From Streptomyces spinosisporus (GTDB taxonomy: Bacteria > Actinomycetota > Actinomycetes > Streptomycetales > Streptomycetaceae), in the NCBI RefSeq assembly GCF_022698145.1, contig NZ_JALDAX010000005.1:186001-250000 (forward strand): a stretch of 64,000 nucleotides of DNA, given 5' to 3'. Below, one piece after another: positions 1-8,638 of the stretch. The position numbers and the translations under genes were made by a program. Under the pieces are notes generated by a model. That model was not told where the DNA came from. It searched no databases and worked only from the letters and a program-made list of their open reading frames with translations. Numbering within the stretch: the stretch's first letter is position 1; every line of letters begins with the position of its first letter.

Positions 1-2155
1 CGCCCTCCACGTCGACGTTGGGCAGCGCCCGGTCCAGCCACTTCGGCAGCCACCAGGCCCGCTTGCCGAGCAGCGCCAGCACCGCCGGCACGATCGCCAT
101 GCGCACGATGAACGCGTCGAAGAAGACCGCGATCGCGAGGCCGAAGCCGATCATCTTGATCATGGACTCGCTGGAGCCGATGAACCCGGAGAAGACCGCC
201 ATCATGATCACCGCGGCGGCCGTGACCACCCGCGCCCCGTGCTTGAAGCCGGTGACGACGGCCTGCGCCGGCTTCTCCCCGTGGACGTGGGCCTCCCGCA
301 TCCGGGTCACGAGGAACACCTCGTAGTCCATCGCGAGACCGAAGACCACACCGACCATGAAGATCGGCATCATCGACATGACCGGCCCGGTCTCCTCCAC
401 GCCCAGCAGACCGGACAGCCAGCCCCACTGGAAGACCGCCACGACCGCGCCGAGGGCCGCCATCACCGACAGCAGGAAGCCGAGGGCCGCCTTCAGCGGG
501 ACCAGGATCGAGCGGAAGACGACGATCAGCAGGAGGAACGCGAGACCGACGACCAGCACCAGATACGGGATCAGCGCGTCGTTCAGCTTCTGCGAGACGT
601 CGATGTTCATCGCCGTCGAGCCGGTGACCAGCACCTTCGCGTCCGTGTCGGCCTTGATGTCCGCGCCTGCGTCACGGATGGAGTGGACCAGGTCCTCGGT
701 GGTGACCGACGACGGCTTGGAGTCCGGGATGACCGTGATCGTCGCCGTGTCACCGGCCTTGTTGTACGTCGCCGGCGTGACCGTCACGACGTCCTTGAGG
801 CCCTTGATCTCATGGGTGACCTTGTTGACGGCGGCCTTGGGGCTGTCGCTGTCCTTGGCGTCGACCACGAGCATCAGGGGGCCGTTGAAGCCGGGGCCGA
901 AGCCCTCGGACAGCAGGTCGTAGGCGCGGCGCTGCGTCGTCGACGTCGGCTGCGAGCCGTCGTCGCCCAGGCCCAGCTCCAGGGAGGTGGCCGGTACGGC
1001 CGCGGCACCCAGCCCGATCACGCCGAGCAGCAGGACGGCGACGGGACGGCGTACGACGAAGCTCGCCCAGCGCGTGCCCATGTTGGGCCTGCCCGCGGAC
1101 GCCTTCCTGGCCGCCCGCCGGCCGCCGAGCAGCCTGCTCTTGCGGCCCGCCGGCATCACCTTGCGCCCGGCGTACCCGAGCAGCGCCGGGATCATGGTCA
1201 GCGCGATCAGCACCGCGATCGCGACCGTGCCGGCGGCCGCCACGCCCATCTTCGTCAGCATCGGGATGTTGACGACGGACAGGCCGACCAGGGCGATCAC
1301 GACCGTCAGGCCCGCGAAGACCACCGCGGAGCCCGCCGTGCCGACGGCCCGCCCGGCCGCCTCCTCCCGTTCGCGGCCCTCGGCGAGCTCGGCGCGGTAG
1401 CGGGAGACGATGAACAGGGCGTAGTCGATGCCGACCGCGAGGCCGATCATCATGGCCAGGGTGGAGGTGGTCGAGCCGAGGTCCAGCGCCTTCGCCAGCG
1501 CCGTGATGGCCGAGACGCCGATGCCCACGCCGATGAGCGCCGTCAGCAGCGGCAGCCCGGCCGCGATCAGCGAGCCGAAGGTGACGACGAGGACGACGGC
1601 CGCGACCGCGATGCCGATGACCTCGGTGGCGCCGGTCTCGGGTGTCGTCTGCAGCGCGTCACCGCCGATCTCGACGGTCAGCCCGCCGGCGCGTGCATCC
1701 TTCCCGGCGTCCTCCAGGGCGTCGCGGGAGGCGTCCTTCAGCTCCATGCCGGAGACCTTGTACTTCACCGACGTATAGGCGATCGTGCCGTCCTTGCTGA
1801 CGGCGTTCGCCTTGTAGGGGTCGGATACGGAGACCACCTCGGAGACGTCGGACAGCTCCCTGACCGTCTTCTCGACGGTGGCCTTGTTGCCGGCGTCGGT
1901 CATCTTCTCGCCCGCGGGCGCCTTGAAGACGACGCGTCCGGTGGCGCCGTCGGCGCTCATTCCGGGGAAGCGCTGTTCCAGCAGGTCGAAGGCCTTCTGG
2001 GCCTCCGTGCCGGGAATGGAGAAGGAGGAGGAGCCCGCGGCGGGGGCGCTGGCCGCGCCGACGCCCGCGAGCGTCAGCAGGGCCACCCACAACAGGGCGA
2101 CGAAGTGCCGTCGCCTGAAGGCGAACCGGCCGACTTTGTAGAGGAACGTGGCCAC
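1..2155 (-). CDS. MMPL/RND-family membrane exporter (3' end outside window)
   Basis: Probable proton-driven MmpL-type transporter of the cytoplasmic membrane. About 718 codons are visible; the C-terminus lies beyond the left edge. The protein starts MATFLYKVGRF, has one N-terminal membrane segment (about residues 20-40), an extracytoplasmic domain to about 190, a block of five hydrophobic helices, a second soluble domain (about 350-520) and a second helix block, the duplicated layout of the family. The helix after the first soluble domain has MMIGLAVGIDYALF, and the second block has VVFGLAMDYEVFLVTR, the paired Asp-Tyr relay motifs. The GTG start follows GGGAG. The TetR gene upstream in the same direction is its likely repressor. 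The substrate (lipid or drug) cannot be read from sequence. Confidence 0.9.
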   Translation of the reverse strand, partial: MATFLYKVGRFAFRRRHFVALLWVALLTLAGVGAASAPAAGSSSFSIPGTEAQKAFDLLEQRFPGMSADGATGRVVFKAPAGEKMTDAGNKATVEKTVRELSDVSEVVSVSDPYKANAVSKDGTIAYTSVKYKVSGMELKDASRDALEDAGKDARAGGLTVEIGGDALQTTPETGATEVIGIAVAAVVLVVTFGSLIAAGLPLLTALIGVGIGVSAITALAKALDLGSTTSTLAMMIGLAVGIDYALFIVSRYRAELAEGREREEAAGRAVGTAGSAVVFAGLTVVIALVGLSVVNIPMLTKMGVAAAGTVAIAVLIALTMIPALLGYAGRKVMPAGRKSRLLGGRRAARKASAGRPNMGTRWASFVVRRPVAVLLLGVIGLGAAAVPATSLELGLGDDGSQPTSTTQRRAYDLLSEGFGPGFNGPLMLVVDAKDSDSPKAAVNKVTHEIKGLKDVVTVTPATYNKAGDTATITVIPDSKPSSVTTEDLVHSIRDAGADIKADTDAKVLVTGSTAMNIDVSQKLNDALIPYLVLVVGLAFLLLIVVFRSILVPLKAALGFLLSVMAALGAVVAVFQWGWLSGLLGVEETGPVMSMMPIFMVGVVFGLAMDYEVFLVTRMREAHVHGEKPAQAVVTGFKHGARVVTAAAVIMMAVFSGFIGSSESMIKMIGFGLAIAVFFDAFIVRMAIVPAVLALLGKRAWWLPKWLDRALPNVDVEG

Positions 2156-2309
2156 GAGGGCGTACTCCCGGTCAGGTCGTGTGGTCGATCAGGGCAGGGG
2201 TGATCAGCCCGGCGGGGAGGCAGGGGTGACCGTCCCGACGACGTGAGCGGTGACGTCAGGCTCTCGGGGAGATGCGGGGATCTGTCCGGACGGGATTTAT
2301 CCGGGGGAT

Positions 2310-2906
2310 CTATCGGGCGACGAGGGCGGGGAGAACCACTGCGTCGATGTACGACAGGAGGAAGGCCTGGGTCGGCGGCTGTTCGTCGATCAGGCTGCGG
2401 GCGGCGAACCCGCCGATCATCATGTGCATCACGTAGTCCAGGGCCGGGTTGTCGGCACGGATCTCGCCCCGGTCGATCGCCCGCTGCAGCATGCGGCGGA
2501 ACTCCGCCAGCTCCGGCTCGATCAGGTGTTCCTTGAACGCCTTCAGCAGATCCGGATTGCCGTGCACCGCCATGGCCAGCCCTCGCATCAGCGCGGAGTT
2601 CTGCTCCATCTGGCAGTCGTCCGAGCGCATCGTGAGGGCGTGCAGGTCGCCGCGGAGCGAGCCGGTGTCGATCTCGCCGGCCGAGGAGCCCGGCTTGTCG
2701 TGCCGCACCGCCTTCGCGACCAGCTCGGCCTTGCCGCCCCACTGGCGGTAGAGCGTCGCCTTGCTGGAGCGGGTGCGGGCCGCCACGGCGTCCATGGTGA
2801 GGGCGTCGTAGCCGACTTCCCTGAGCAGGTCGAGCACGGCCGCGTACAGCTCGGCCTCTCGCTCGGGCGTGATCCGACTGCGACGCGTCGTTGCGGCCTC
2901 AGTCAT
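2310..2906 (-). CDS. TetR-family transcriptional regulator of the MMPL gene
   Basis: 198-aa one-component repressor. The N-terminal helix-turn-helix is clear (about residues 30-55: MDAVAARTRSSKATLYRQWG), and the C-terminal ligand domain is all helical with DYVMHMMIGGFAARSL near the end. I chose ATG at 2906 because GGAAGG lies 8 nt upstream; the longer GTG start at 2915 overlaps that Shine-Dalgarno. It lies 154 bp upstream of the MMPL gene on the same strand and is divergent from the tricorn protease gene. A perfect 7-bp-arm dyad (2975-2989) in the divergent spacer is a good candidate operator. Ligand unknown. Confidence 0.88.
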   Translation of the reverse strand: MTEAATTRRSRITPEREAELYAAVLDLLREVGYDALTMDAVAARTRSSKATLYRQWGGKAELVAKAVRHDKPGSSAGEIDTGSLRGDLHALTMRSDDCQMEQNSALMRGLAMAVHGNPDLLKAFKEHLIEPELAEFRRMLQRAIDRGEIRADNPALDYVMHMMIGGFAARSLIDEQPPTQAFLLSYIDAVVLPALVAR

Positions 2907-2974
2907 GCCACTCACCTTCCGGCTCGGGGTGCTCCTGTTCGTACACCCATGAAGATACCCTGAAAGCTAGCGAA

Positions 2975-2989
2975 ACGAAACCGTTTCGT
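2975..2989. promoter_or_regulatory. Candidate TetR operator between TetR and tricorn genes
   Basis: ACGAAAC-C-GTTTCGT: perfect 7-bp arms around one central base, in the divergent spacer about 70 bp upstream of the TetR start. The GAAAC/GTTTC arms are of the kind often bound by TetR dimers. Binding is inferred from position and symmetry only. Confidence 0.5.
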
Positions 2990-3074
2990 ACGTGTGGTGG
3001 GTCACGTATGTGAAGGAGACGTAAGTCCGGGCGTACGAGTTGCCCGCCCCCATTCGGCGGAAAAGCATGGGGAG

Positions 3075-6000
3075 GTGAGCTATCTGCGCCTGCCGCATCT
3101 GAGCGGTGACCTGTTGTGCTTCGTGGCCGAGGACGATCTCTGGCTGGCTCCCCTCGACGGACCGGGCCGGGCCTGGCGCCTGACCGTCGACCGCACGAAG
3201 ACCGGCCACCCCCGGTTCTCGCCGGACGGTCGCCACATCGCCTACACGAGCTGGTGGAGCCTGGTACCGGAAATTCACGTCGTGCCCGTGGACGGCGGGC
3301 CCGGGCGGCAGCTCACGCACTGGGGGTCGCCGGACACACAGGTGTGCGGATGGACGCCGTACGCGGGAGACGCCGGGGACAAGGGGGGCGGGGAACGTAC
3401 GGGAGGCGCGGGGGGCACCATTCTTGCCGTCGCCTCGCACGGCGAGCCGTTCTCCTACTTCACCTGGGCCTACAAGGTCTCCCTCGACGGCGACCCCGGC
3501 CGCAAGCTGCCCTGGGGCCCGGTCTCCGACATCCAGGTCGCCGACCTCGACGGGGAGCGCAAGACGCTCCTGCTCACCGGCACCCCGCCGCACGAGCCCG
3601 CCTCCTGGAAGCGCTACCGCGGCGGCGCCATGGGCCGCCTCTGGTTCCACGGCAAGCGGCTGCTGCCCGATCTGCGGGGGCATCTGCACTCCCCCATGTT
3701 CGTCGGCGACCGGATCGCCTTCCTCTCCGACCACGAAGGCATCGGCAACCTCTACTCCTGCGCCCACGACGGCACCGATCTGCGCCGGCACACCGACCAC
3801 GACGCGTTCTACGCACGGCACGCGGCGAGCGACGGCACGCGCGTGGTGTACCAGTGCGCCGGGGACCTGTGGATCGTCGACGACCTCGCCGCCGACTCCG
3901 AACCGCGCCGCCTCGACGTACGGCTGAGCGGTCCGCGCGCGGGCCGGCGCACCTACCAGGTCCCGGCCACCCAGCACGTGGACGGCATCTCGGTGGACGA
4001 GACGGGCCGCGCGAGCGCCGTCGTCGTCCGCGGCAGCCTGTACTGGCTCACCCATCGCGACGGCCCAGCCCGCACCATCGCCGACACCCCGGGCGTACGG
4101 GTCCGGCTGCCGGAGATGCTCGGCTCGGCCGGCCAGGTCGCGTACGTCACGGACGCGGAGGGTGAGGACGCGATCGAGATCGCCCATCTCCCGCGAGCGT
4201 CCGGCCACCGGGCCCCGCGCCGACTCGCCTCGGGCCGGCTGGGCCGCGTCCTCGAACTCGTCTCCGACCCCCAGGGCCAACGCCTCGCCATCGCCTCGCA
4301 CGACGGCCGACTGCTGCTGATCACGGTGTCCGAGGAGGCAGGTGTCACGGAGGGTGGGGCGGCCGAGGAAGCGGACGGCGCGGCGGCCGCCGTGACCGCC
4401 GGCGAACCCGACCGGGACTGTGAGGTGACCGAGCTGATCCGGTCGATCAACGGCCCCGTGCGGGACCTCGCCTTCTCGCCGGACGGGGCCTGGCTGACGT
4501 GGTCGCATCCGGGGATCGGCAGGTCGCTGCGGCAGATCAAGATGGCCCGGATCTCCGGGGCCGCGAGCGGCGAGCGGCTGATCGTGGACGTGACCGACGG
4601 CCGCTTCGAGGACGAGAACCCGGTGTTCACGCGCGACGGCCGCTATCTGGCGTTCCTGTCCTGGCGCGGCTTCGACCCGGTCTACGACGTCCACACCGGC
4701 GACCTCTCCTTCCCGCTCGGCTGCCGCCCCTATCTGGTGCCGCTCAGTTCCGCCACCCCCTCCCCCTTCGCCCTGAGCCCGGAGGGCCGCCCGGCCGCCG
4801 GCGGCCTGGACCCACTGGCCGACGAGGAGAGCGGCGACGGCGCGGTGACCGTCGAGGTCGAGGGGCTGGAGAGCCGCGTCACCCCCTTCCCGGTCACCGC
4901 CTCCAAGTACTCGGCGCTGTATCCGGTCGCGGGCGGCGGCCTGGTCTGGCTGCGCTGGCCGATCTCGGGCGCGCTCGGCGAGACCTTCGCCAACCCGGAC
5001 GACACGACCGGCCGCCCCACACTGGAGTACTTCAACATCAGCAAGGCGAAGAAGTCCGAACTCGTCGACCACCTCGACTGGTTCGCCCTCAGCGGTGACG
5101 GAAGCCGGCTGGTCGTGGTCGACGACGACGACCTGCGGGCGGTCCCCTCCTCCGAGCCCGGCGACGGCGACACCACGGTCTGGATCGACCTGCGCCGCAT
5201 CCTGCACCAGGTCGACCCCGCAGCGGAGTGGCGCCAGTCCTACGAGGAGGCCGGCCGCCTCATCCGCGCGTACTTCTGGGAGCCGGGGATGGGCGGCGTC
5301 GACTGGGACGCGATCCTCGACCAGTACCGCCCGCTGGTCGAACGGGTCGCATCCCCCGACGACTTCGCCGACCTGCTGCGCGAGGTCCTCGGCGAACTGG
5401 GCACCTCCCACGCCTACGTCACCTCCGCCCGCCGCAACGAGGGGCCACCGCACTACCAGCGCAGACAGGGCCTCCTCGGCGCCAACTTCGTGCGCAGACA
5501 GGAGGGTTGGATGGTCAAGCGGATCCTGCCCGGCGACTCCTCGGACTCCAAGGCCCGCTCCCCGCTGGCGGGCACCGGCATCAGGGAGGGCGCCGTACTG
5601 ACCCATGTCGACGGCCGCCCGGTGGACCCGGTGCAGGGCCCGTACCCGCTGCTGGCCGGTTCGGGCGGTACGACCGTGGAGCTGACGTTCCTGCCCGCGA
5701 AGGGCGAGCCGGGCCGCGCCCGCCGCGTCGCCGTCGTCCCGCTCATCGACGAACGGCCGCTGCGCTACCAGGACTGGGTGGCCAAACGCCGTGCGGTCGT
5801 ACGGGAGTTGAGCGGCGGCCGCTGCGGCTATCTGCACATCCCGGACATGGGCGGCTCCGGCTGGGCCCAGTTCAACCGGGATCTGCGGATGGAGATGTCA
5901 CGGCCCGCGCTCATCGTCGACGTGCGCGGCAACGCGGGCGGCCACATCAGCGAGCTGGTCGTGGAGAAGCTGACCCGCACGATCCTCGGCTGGGACCTGA

Positions 6001-6449
6001 CCCGGAACGCCCAGCCGGTGTCGTACGCCTCCAACGCCCCGCGCGGCCCGGTGGTCGCGCTGGCGGACGAGGCCACGTCCTCCGACGGCGACATGATCAC
6101 GGCCGCCTTCAAACTCCTCGGCCTCGGCCCGGTCATCGGCCAGCGCACCTGGGGCGGTGTCGTCGGCATGACCGGCCGGCACCGGCTCGGCGACGGCACG
6201 GTGATCACGGTGCCGATGAACGCCGCCTGGTTCGACGCGTACGGCTGGGGCATCGAGAACCAGGGCGTCACCCCGGACCTGGAAATCCTGCGCACCCCGC
6301 TGGACTGGGCCGAGGGCCGCCACGCCCAGCTCGACGACGCGGTGCAGCTGGCCGTGGAACTGCTGGAGACCAACCCGCCGGCCACCCCGCCGGACTACAG
6401 CGACGTCCCCGACCGCTCCCGCCCGAAGCTGCCGCCGCGCAGCACATGA
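3075..6449 (+). CDS. Tricorn-type protease (S41 family)
   Basis: About 1124-aa cytosolic protease of the tricorn family, which trims peptides released by the proteasome. Order seen: N-terminal six-blade beta-propeller (SPDGRHIAYTSWW and similar blades), a second propeller to about residue 640, a helical cap, then PDZ and protease core. Residues matching the archaeal tricorn active site are visible: Ser-His in ELGTSHAYV, the nucleophile region ADEATSSDGDM, and the Glu of GWGIENQGVTPD. Length is close to the family (about 1070-1100). The start is uncertain: GTG at 3075 begins the conserved VSYLRLPHL but overlaps its GGGGAGG; GTG at 2994 is the in-frame alternative. A hairpin terminator follows. 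Divergent from TetR; common regulation is possible. Confidence 0.92.
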   Translation: MSYLRLPHLSGDLLCFVAEDDLWLAPLDGPGRAWRLTVDRTKTGHPRFSPDGRHIAYTSWWSLVPEIHVVPVDGGPGRQLTHWGSPDTQVCGWTPYAGDAGDKGGGERTGGAGGTILAVASHGEPFSYFTWAYKVSLDGDPGRKLPWGPVSDIQVADLDGERKTLLLTGTPPHEPASWKRYRGGAMGRLWFHGKRLLPDLRGHLHSPMFVGDRIAFLSDHEGIGNLYSCAHDGTDLRRHTDHDAFYARHAASDGTRVVYQCAGDLWIVDDLAADSEPRRLDVRLSGPRAGRRTYQVPATQHVDGISVDETGRASAVVVRGSLYWLTHRDGPARTIADTPGVRVRLPEMLGSAGQVAYVTDAEGEDAIEIAHLPRASGHRAPRRLASGRLGRVLELVSDPQGQRLAIASHDGRLLLITVSEEAGVTEGGAAEEADGAAAAVTAGEPDRDCEVTELIRSINGPVRDLAFSPDGAWLTWSHPGIGRSLRQIKMARISGAASGERLIVDVTDGRFEDENPVFTRDGRYLAFLSWRGFDPVYDVHTGDLSFPLGCRPYLVPLSSATPSPFALSPEGRPAAGGLDPLADEESGDGAVTVEVEGLESRVTPFPVTASKYSALYPVAGGGLVWLRWPISGALGETFANPDDTTGRPTLEYFNISKAKKSELVDHLDWFALSGDGSRLVVVDDDDLRAVPSSEPGDGDTTVWIDLRRILHQVDPAAEWRQSYEEAGRLIRAYFWEPGMGGVDWDAILDQYRPLVERVASPDDFADLLREVLGELGTSHAYVTSARRNEGPPHYQRRQGLLGANFVRRQEGWMVKRILPGDSSDSKARSPLAGTGIREGAVLTHVDGRPVDPVQGPYPLLAGSGGTTVELTFLPAKGEPGRARRVAVVPLIDERPLRYQDWVAKRRAVVRELSGGRCGYLHIPDMGGSGWAQFNRDLRMEMSRPALIVDVRGNAGGHISELVVEKLTRTILGWDLTRNAQPVSYASNAPRGPVVALADEATSSDGDMITAAFKLLGLGPVIGQRTWGGVVGMTGRHRLGDGTVITVPMNAAWFDAYGWGIENQGVTPDLEILRTPLDWAEGRHAQLDDAVQLAVELLETNPPATPPDYSDVPDRSRPKLPPRST

Positions 6450-6477
6450 GAGCAGCACACGAGAGACAGCACACGAG

Positions 6478-6505
6478 AAAGGGTGCCCCGGCGGGGGCAC
6501 CCTTT
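6478..6505. terminator. Bidirectional hairpin terminator
   Basis: AAAGGGTGCCCC and GGGGCACCCTTT pair perfectly (12 bp) around a GGCG loop. It sits between the converging tricorn gene and the 6529-6753 gene, and its A/T ends suit both directions. Confidence 0.85.
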
Positions 6506-6528
6506 CCGATCGCTTCAGGAGGCCGACG

Positions 6529-6753
6529 TCAGATGTCGTAGTCCTGGTCGAGCGGGTCCTGTCCTTCGCGGCGCTCGGACTCCTCGTCGCGCATGCGCTC
6601 CTGGCCCTGCCGGCCGCGCTCCTGGCCCTGCTCGCCGCGCTCCTGGCCCTGCTGGCCACGCTCACGGCCCTGCTCACGGCCCTGCTGCATGCGCTCCTTG
6701 GCCCGCTGCTGCATCTGCTCGGCCTTGTCCTGGAACTGGTCCTTCATACCCAT
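6529..6753 (-). CDS. Small charged Gln/Glu/Arg-rich repeat protein
   Basis: 74-aa very hydrophilic protein with no membrane segment. The middle third is made of degenerate 4-8 residue repeats built on RGQQGQE and RGEQGQE; the whole chain should be helical or disordered. The end is acidic (DPLDQDYDI). GGGAG lies 9 nt upstream of ATG 6753; an inner Met at residue 3 is an alternative. The strand and frame are supported by the terminator at 6478-6505 beyond its stop. I know of no function. The in-frame repeats make length variation between strains likely. Confidence 0.7.
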   Translation of the reverse strand: MGMKDQFQDKAEQMQQRAKERMQQGREQGRERGQQGQERGEQGQERGRQGQERMRDEESERREGQDPLDQDYDI

Positions 6754-6839
6754 GTGGGTTCACTCCCGGAGGGTGAGGGGAAAGGCCCTTGATCGGGCCT
6801 CGACCAGATTCACACGGGCGGACACACTCCGCATGTCGA

Positions 6840-7724
6840 TCAACTACGGTGCGTAGCGCGCGACTCCTCGTCCGCCGCCCCACCTGCGCCGACGAGCCCG
6901 GTGCGCATCCCCGTCAACCGGGTCGCGAACCGCTTCATCTCACGCTGACCGACGGTCCCGATGACCCCCGGCAGATAGCCGCGCACCCCCTGCATCCCGC
7001 GCAGCCACCACTGCCCGTACACATGACTGGAGCGCCGCTCGATGCCGGCCACCAGCCGGTCGACGGCCGGGCTCAGCGGATACGTCTTGTTCGACGGCCA
7101 CGGCAGCCGCTGCCTCAGCTCGCGCATGACCTCGTCCTGGTCGGCGCCGCGCACCATGTCGGTGTCGGTCCACGACAGATAGCCGACGCCGACCCGCACG
7201 CCCCGGTAGCCGACCTCGGCGCGCAGGCTGTGCGCGTACGCCTCCACACCGGACTTGGAGGCGCAGTACGCGGTCATCATCGGAGCGGGCGTGATGGCCG
7301 CGAGCGACGCGATCTGCAGCAGATACCCCCGGCTCTCGATCAGAGCCGGCAGGAAGGCGCGGGCCGTCACCGCCGAGCCGACGAGGTTCACCTCGATCAC
7401 CCGCCGCCAGGACTCCGGGTCGGAGTCCACGAACGGCCCGCCGGTCGCGACACCGGCGTTGGCGACGACGATGTCGACCTTCCCGAACCGCTCCTTGACC
7501 TCCTGCGCCACCCGGGCCATCGCCACATGGTCCGTGACGTCGGCATGCCAGTGGTCGCTGTCGCTGTGCAGCCGCTCGGAGACCTGCTTGAGGGCGTCCG
7601 GCTCCAGCCCGACCAGCGCCACCTTCGCACCGCGCGCGGACAGCTTGCGCGCGAGCAGCTCCCCGACCCCGCGCGCCGCCCCCGTGACCACGGCGACCTG
7701 TCCTTCGAGGCTTGCCCTGCTCAT
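6840..7724 (-). CDS. Short-chain dehydrogenase/reductase, third gene of BVMO operon
   Basis: 294-aa classical SDR. The Rossmann motif is at the N-terminus (TGAARGVGELLA), then NAG (VVANAGVA), the catalytic Ser (QIASLAA) and YCASK, so the catalytic set is complete. It should be an NAD(P)H-dependent alcohol/ketone oxidoreductase. Its ATG overlaps the stop of the hydrolase by four bases (ATGA) and GGAGG precedes it, so it is translationally coupled to the hydrolase and Baeyer-Villiger monooxygenase. Together the three could oxidise an alcohol to a ketone, insert oxygen and cleave the ester; the substrate is unknown. Confidence 0.92.
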   Translation of the reverse strand: MSRASLEGQVAVVTGAARGVGELLARKLSARGAKVALVGLEPDALKQVSERLHSDSDHWHADVTDHVAMARVAQEVKERFGKVDIVVANAGVATGGPFVDSDPESWRRVIEVNLVGSAVTARAFLPALIESRGYLLQIASLAAITPAPMMTAYCASKSGVEAYAHSLRAEVGYRGVRVGVGYLSWTDTDMVRGADQDEVMRELRQRLPWPSNKTYPLSPAVDRLVAGIERRSSHVYGQWWLRGMQGVRGYLPGVIGTVGQREMKRFATRLTGMRTGLVGAGGAADEESRATHRS

Positions 7725-8638
7725 GCGCCCTCCTTGATCGTTGCGTACGTCGCCACGAGTTCCCGGATTCTGCCGCTGATCAGCTCCGGTGCCTCGACGG
7801 GCGTCATATGGCCGAGCCCCGGCAGCTCGGCGCTGTCCACACAGTGGGGCAGCGCGGCCACCAGCGCCCGCGCCTGCACGGGCGGGGTGAGCCGGTCGGC
7901 GGTCCCGACCACCACGACCGTCGGCACCTTCAACTCCCGTACCCCGTGGTCGAGATCGAGCAGGTCCAGCACCTGCGACCAGGCGTGCCGCACCTTGGTC
8001 GGGCACGCGTGCACGATCCGCGCACACGCCTCCACCATGTGCGGAGCCGAACCCGGTCCCATCGTCCCGTACTTGAGGATGCGGCGCGCGAGGGGTGTGA
8101 CCGGCCCGAGCGGCGCCCGCGCCCCGAGGATGTGCTTGGTCAGCCAGGTCCGCAGCCGGCCCGGACGCATGGGTACGACGGTCGACTCGGCGACCAGCCG
8201 CGAGGAACCCGTGCTGCACAGCAGGACCGCGACCGCGTGTTCCCGGAAGACGGCCCGGCCCGACGCCGCCATCACCGTCATGCCGCCCATGGAGTGACCG
8301 GCGATCACGGCCTTCTCCCCGGGCGCCAGCGTCTCCTTCAGTACGGCTTCGAGGTCGTCCGCGAGGGCCTCCGTGCTGCACACCCGGCTCGCCGGGCTGC
8401 GTCCGTGGCCGCGCTGGTCGTAGGCGATGACCCGGTGGTCGACGGCGAGGTCCCTGATCTGCGCCGCCCAGAAGGCGGTCGAGCAGGTCCAGCCGTGGGC
8501 GAGGACGACGGCGGGCGCGCCCTCGGGGCCGTGCACCTCGACATGGATGCGGGACCCGTCGGCGGAGACGGCGACGAGCTCGCGGGAGGCGGCGGGCGGG
8601 GCGTACGGCCCGGTCGTGACGTGCATCAGCCGGCTCAC
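7721..8638 (-). CDS. Alpha/beta-hydrolase, second gene of BVMO operon
   Basis: 305-aa alpha/beta-hydrolase fold protein. Visible are the oxyanion segment LAHGWTC, nucleophile elbow GHSMGG, acid GTADRLTPP and catalytic His in GLGHMTPVEAP. The likely role is esterase or lactonase acting on the ester made by the adjacent monooxygenase. GTG at 8638 is chosen because it overlaps the monooxygenase stop by four bases (GTGA); an inner ATG at residue 5 is the alternative. Its own stop overlaps the SDR start by four bases. Confidence 0.9.
   Translation of the reverse strand: MSRLMHVTTGPYAPPAASRELVAVSADGSRIHVEVHGPEGAPAVVLAHGWTCSTAFWAAQIRDLAVDHRVIAYDQRGHGRSPASRVCSTEALADDLEAVLKETLAPGEKAVIAGHSMGGMTVMAASGRAVFREHAVAVLLCSTGSSRLVAESTVVPMRPGRLRTWLTKHILGARAPLGPVTPLARRILKYGTMGPGSAPHMVEACARIVHACPTKVRHAWSQVLDLLDLDHGVRELKVPTVVVVGTADRLTPPVQARALVAALPHCVDSAELPGLGHMTPVEAPELISGRIRELVATYATIKEGA

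Noticed and set aside
2967..5837. 956-codon open frame on the minus strand
   Set aside because: Antisense shadow of the tricorn gene; composition follows third-position GC of the real frame and there is no domain.
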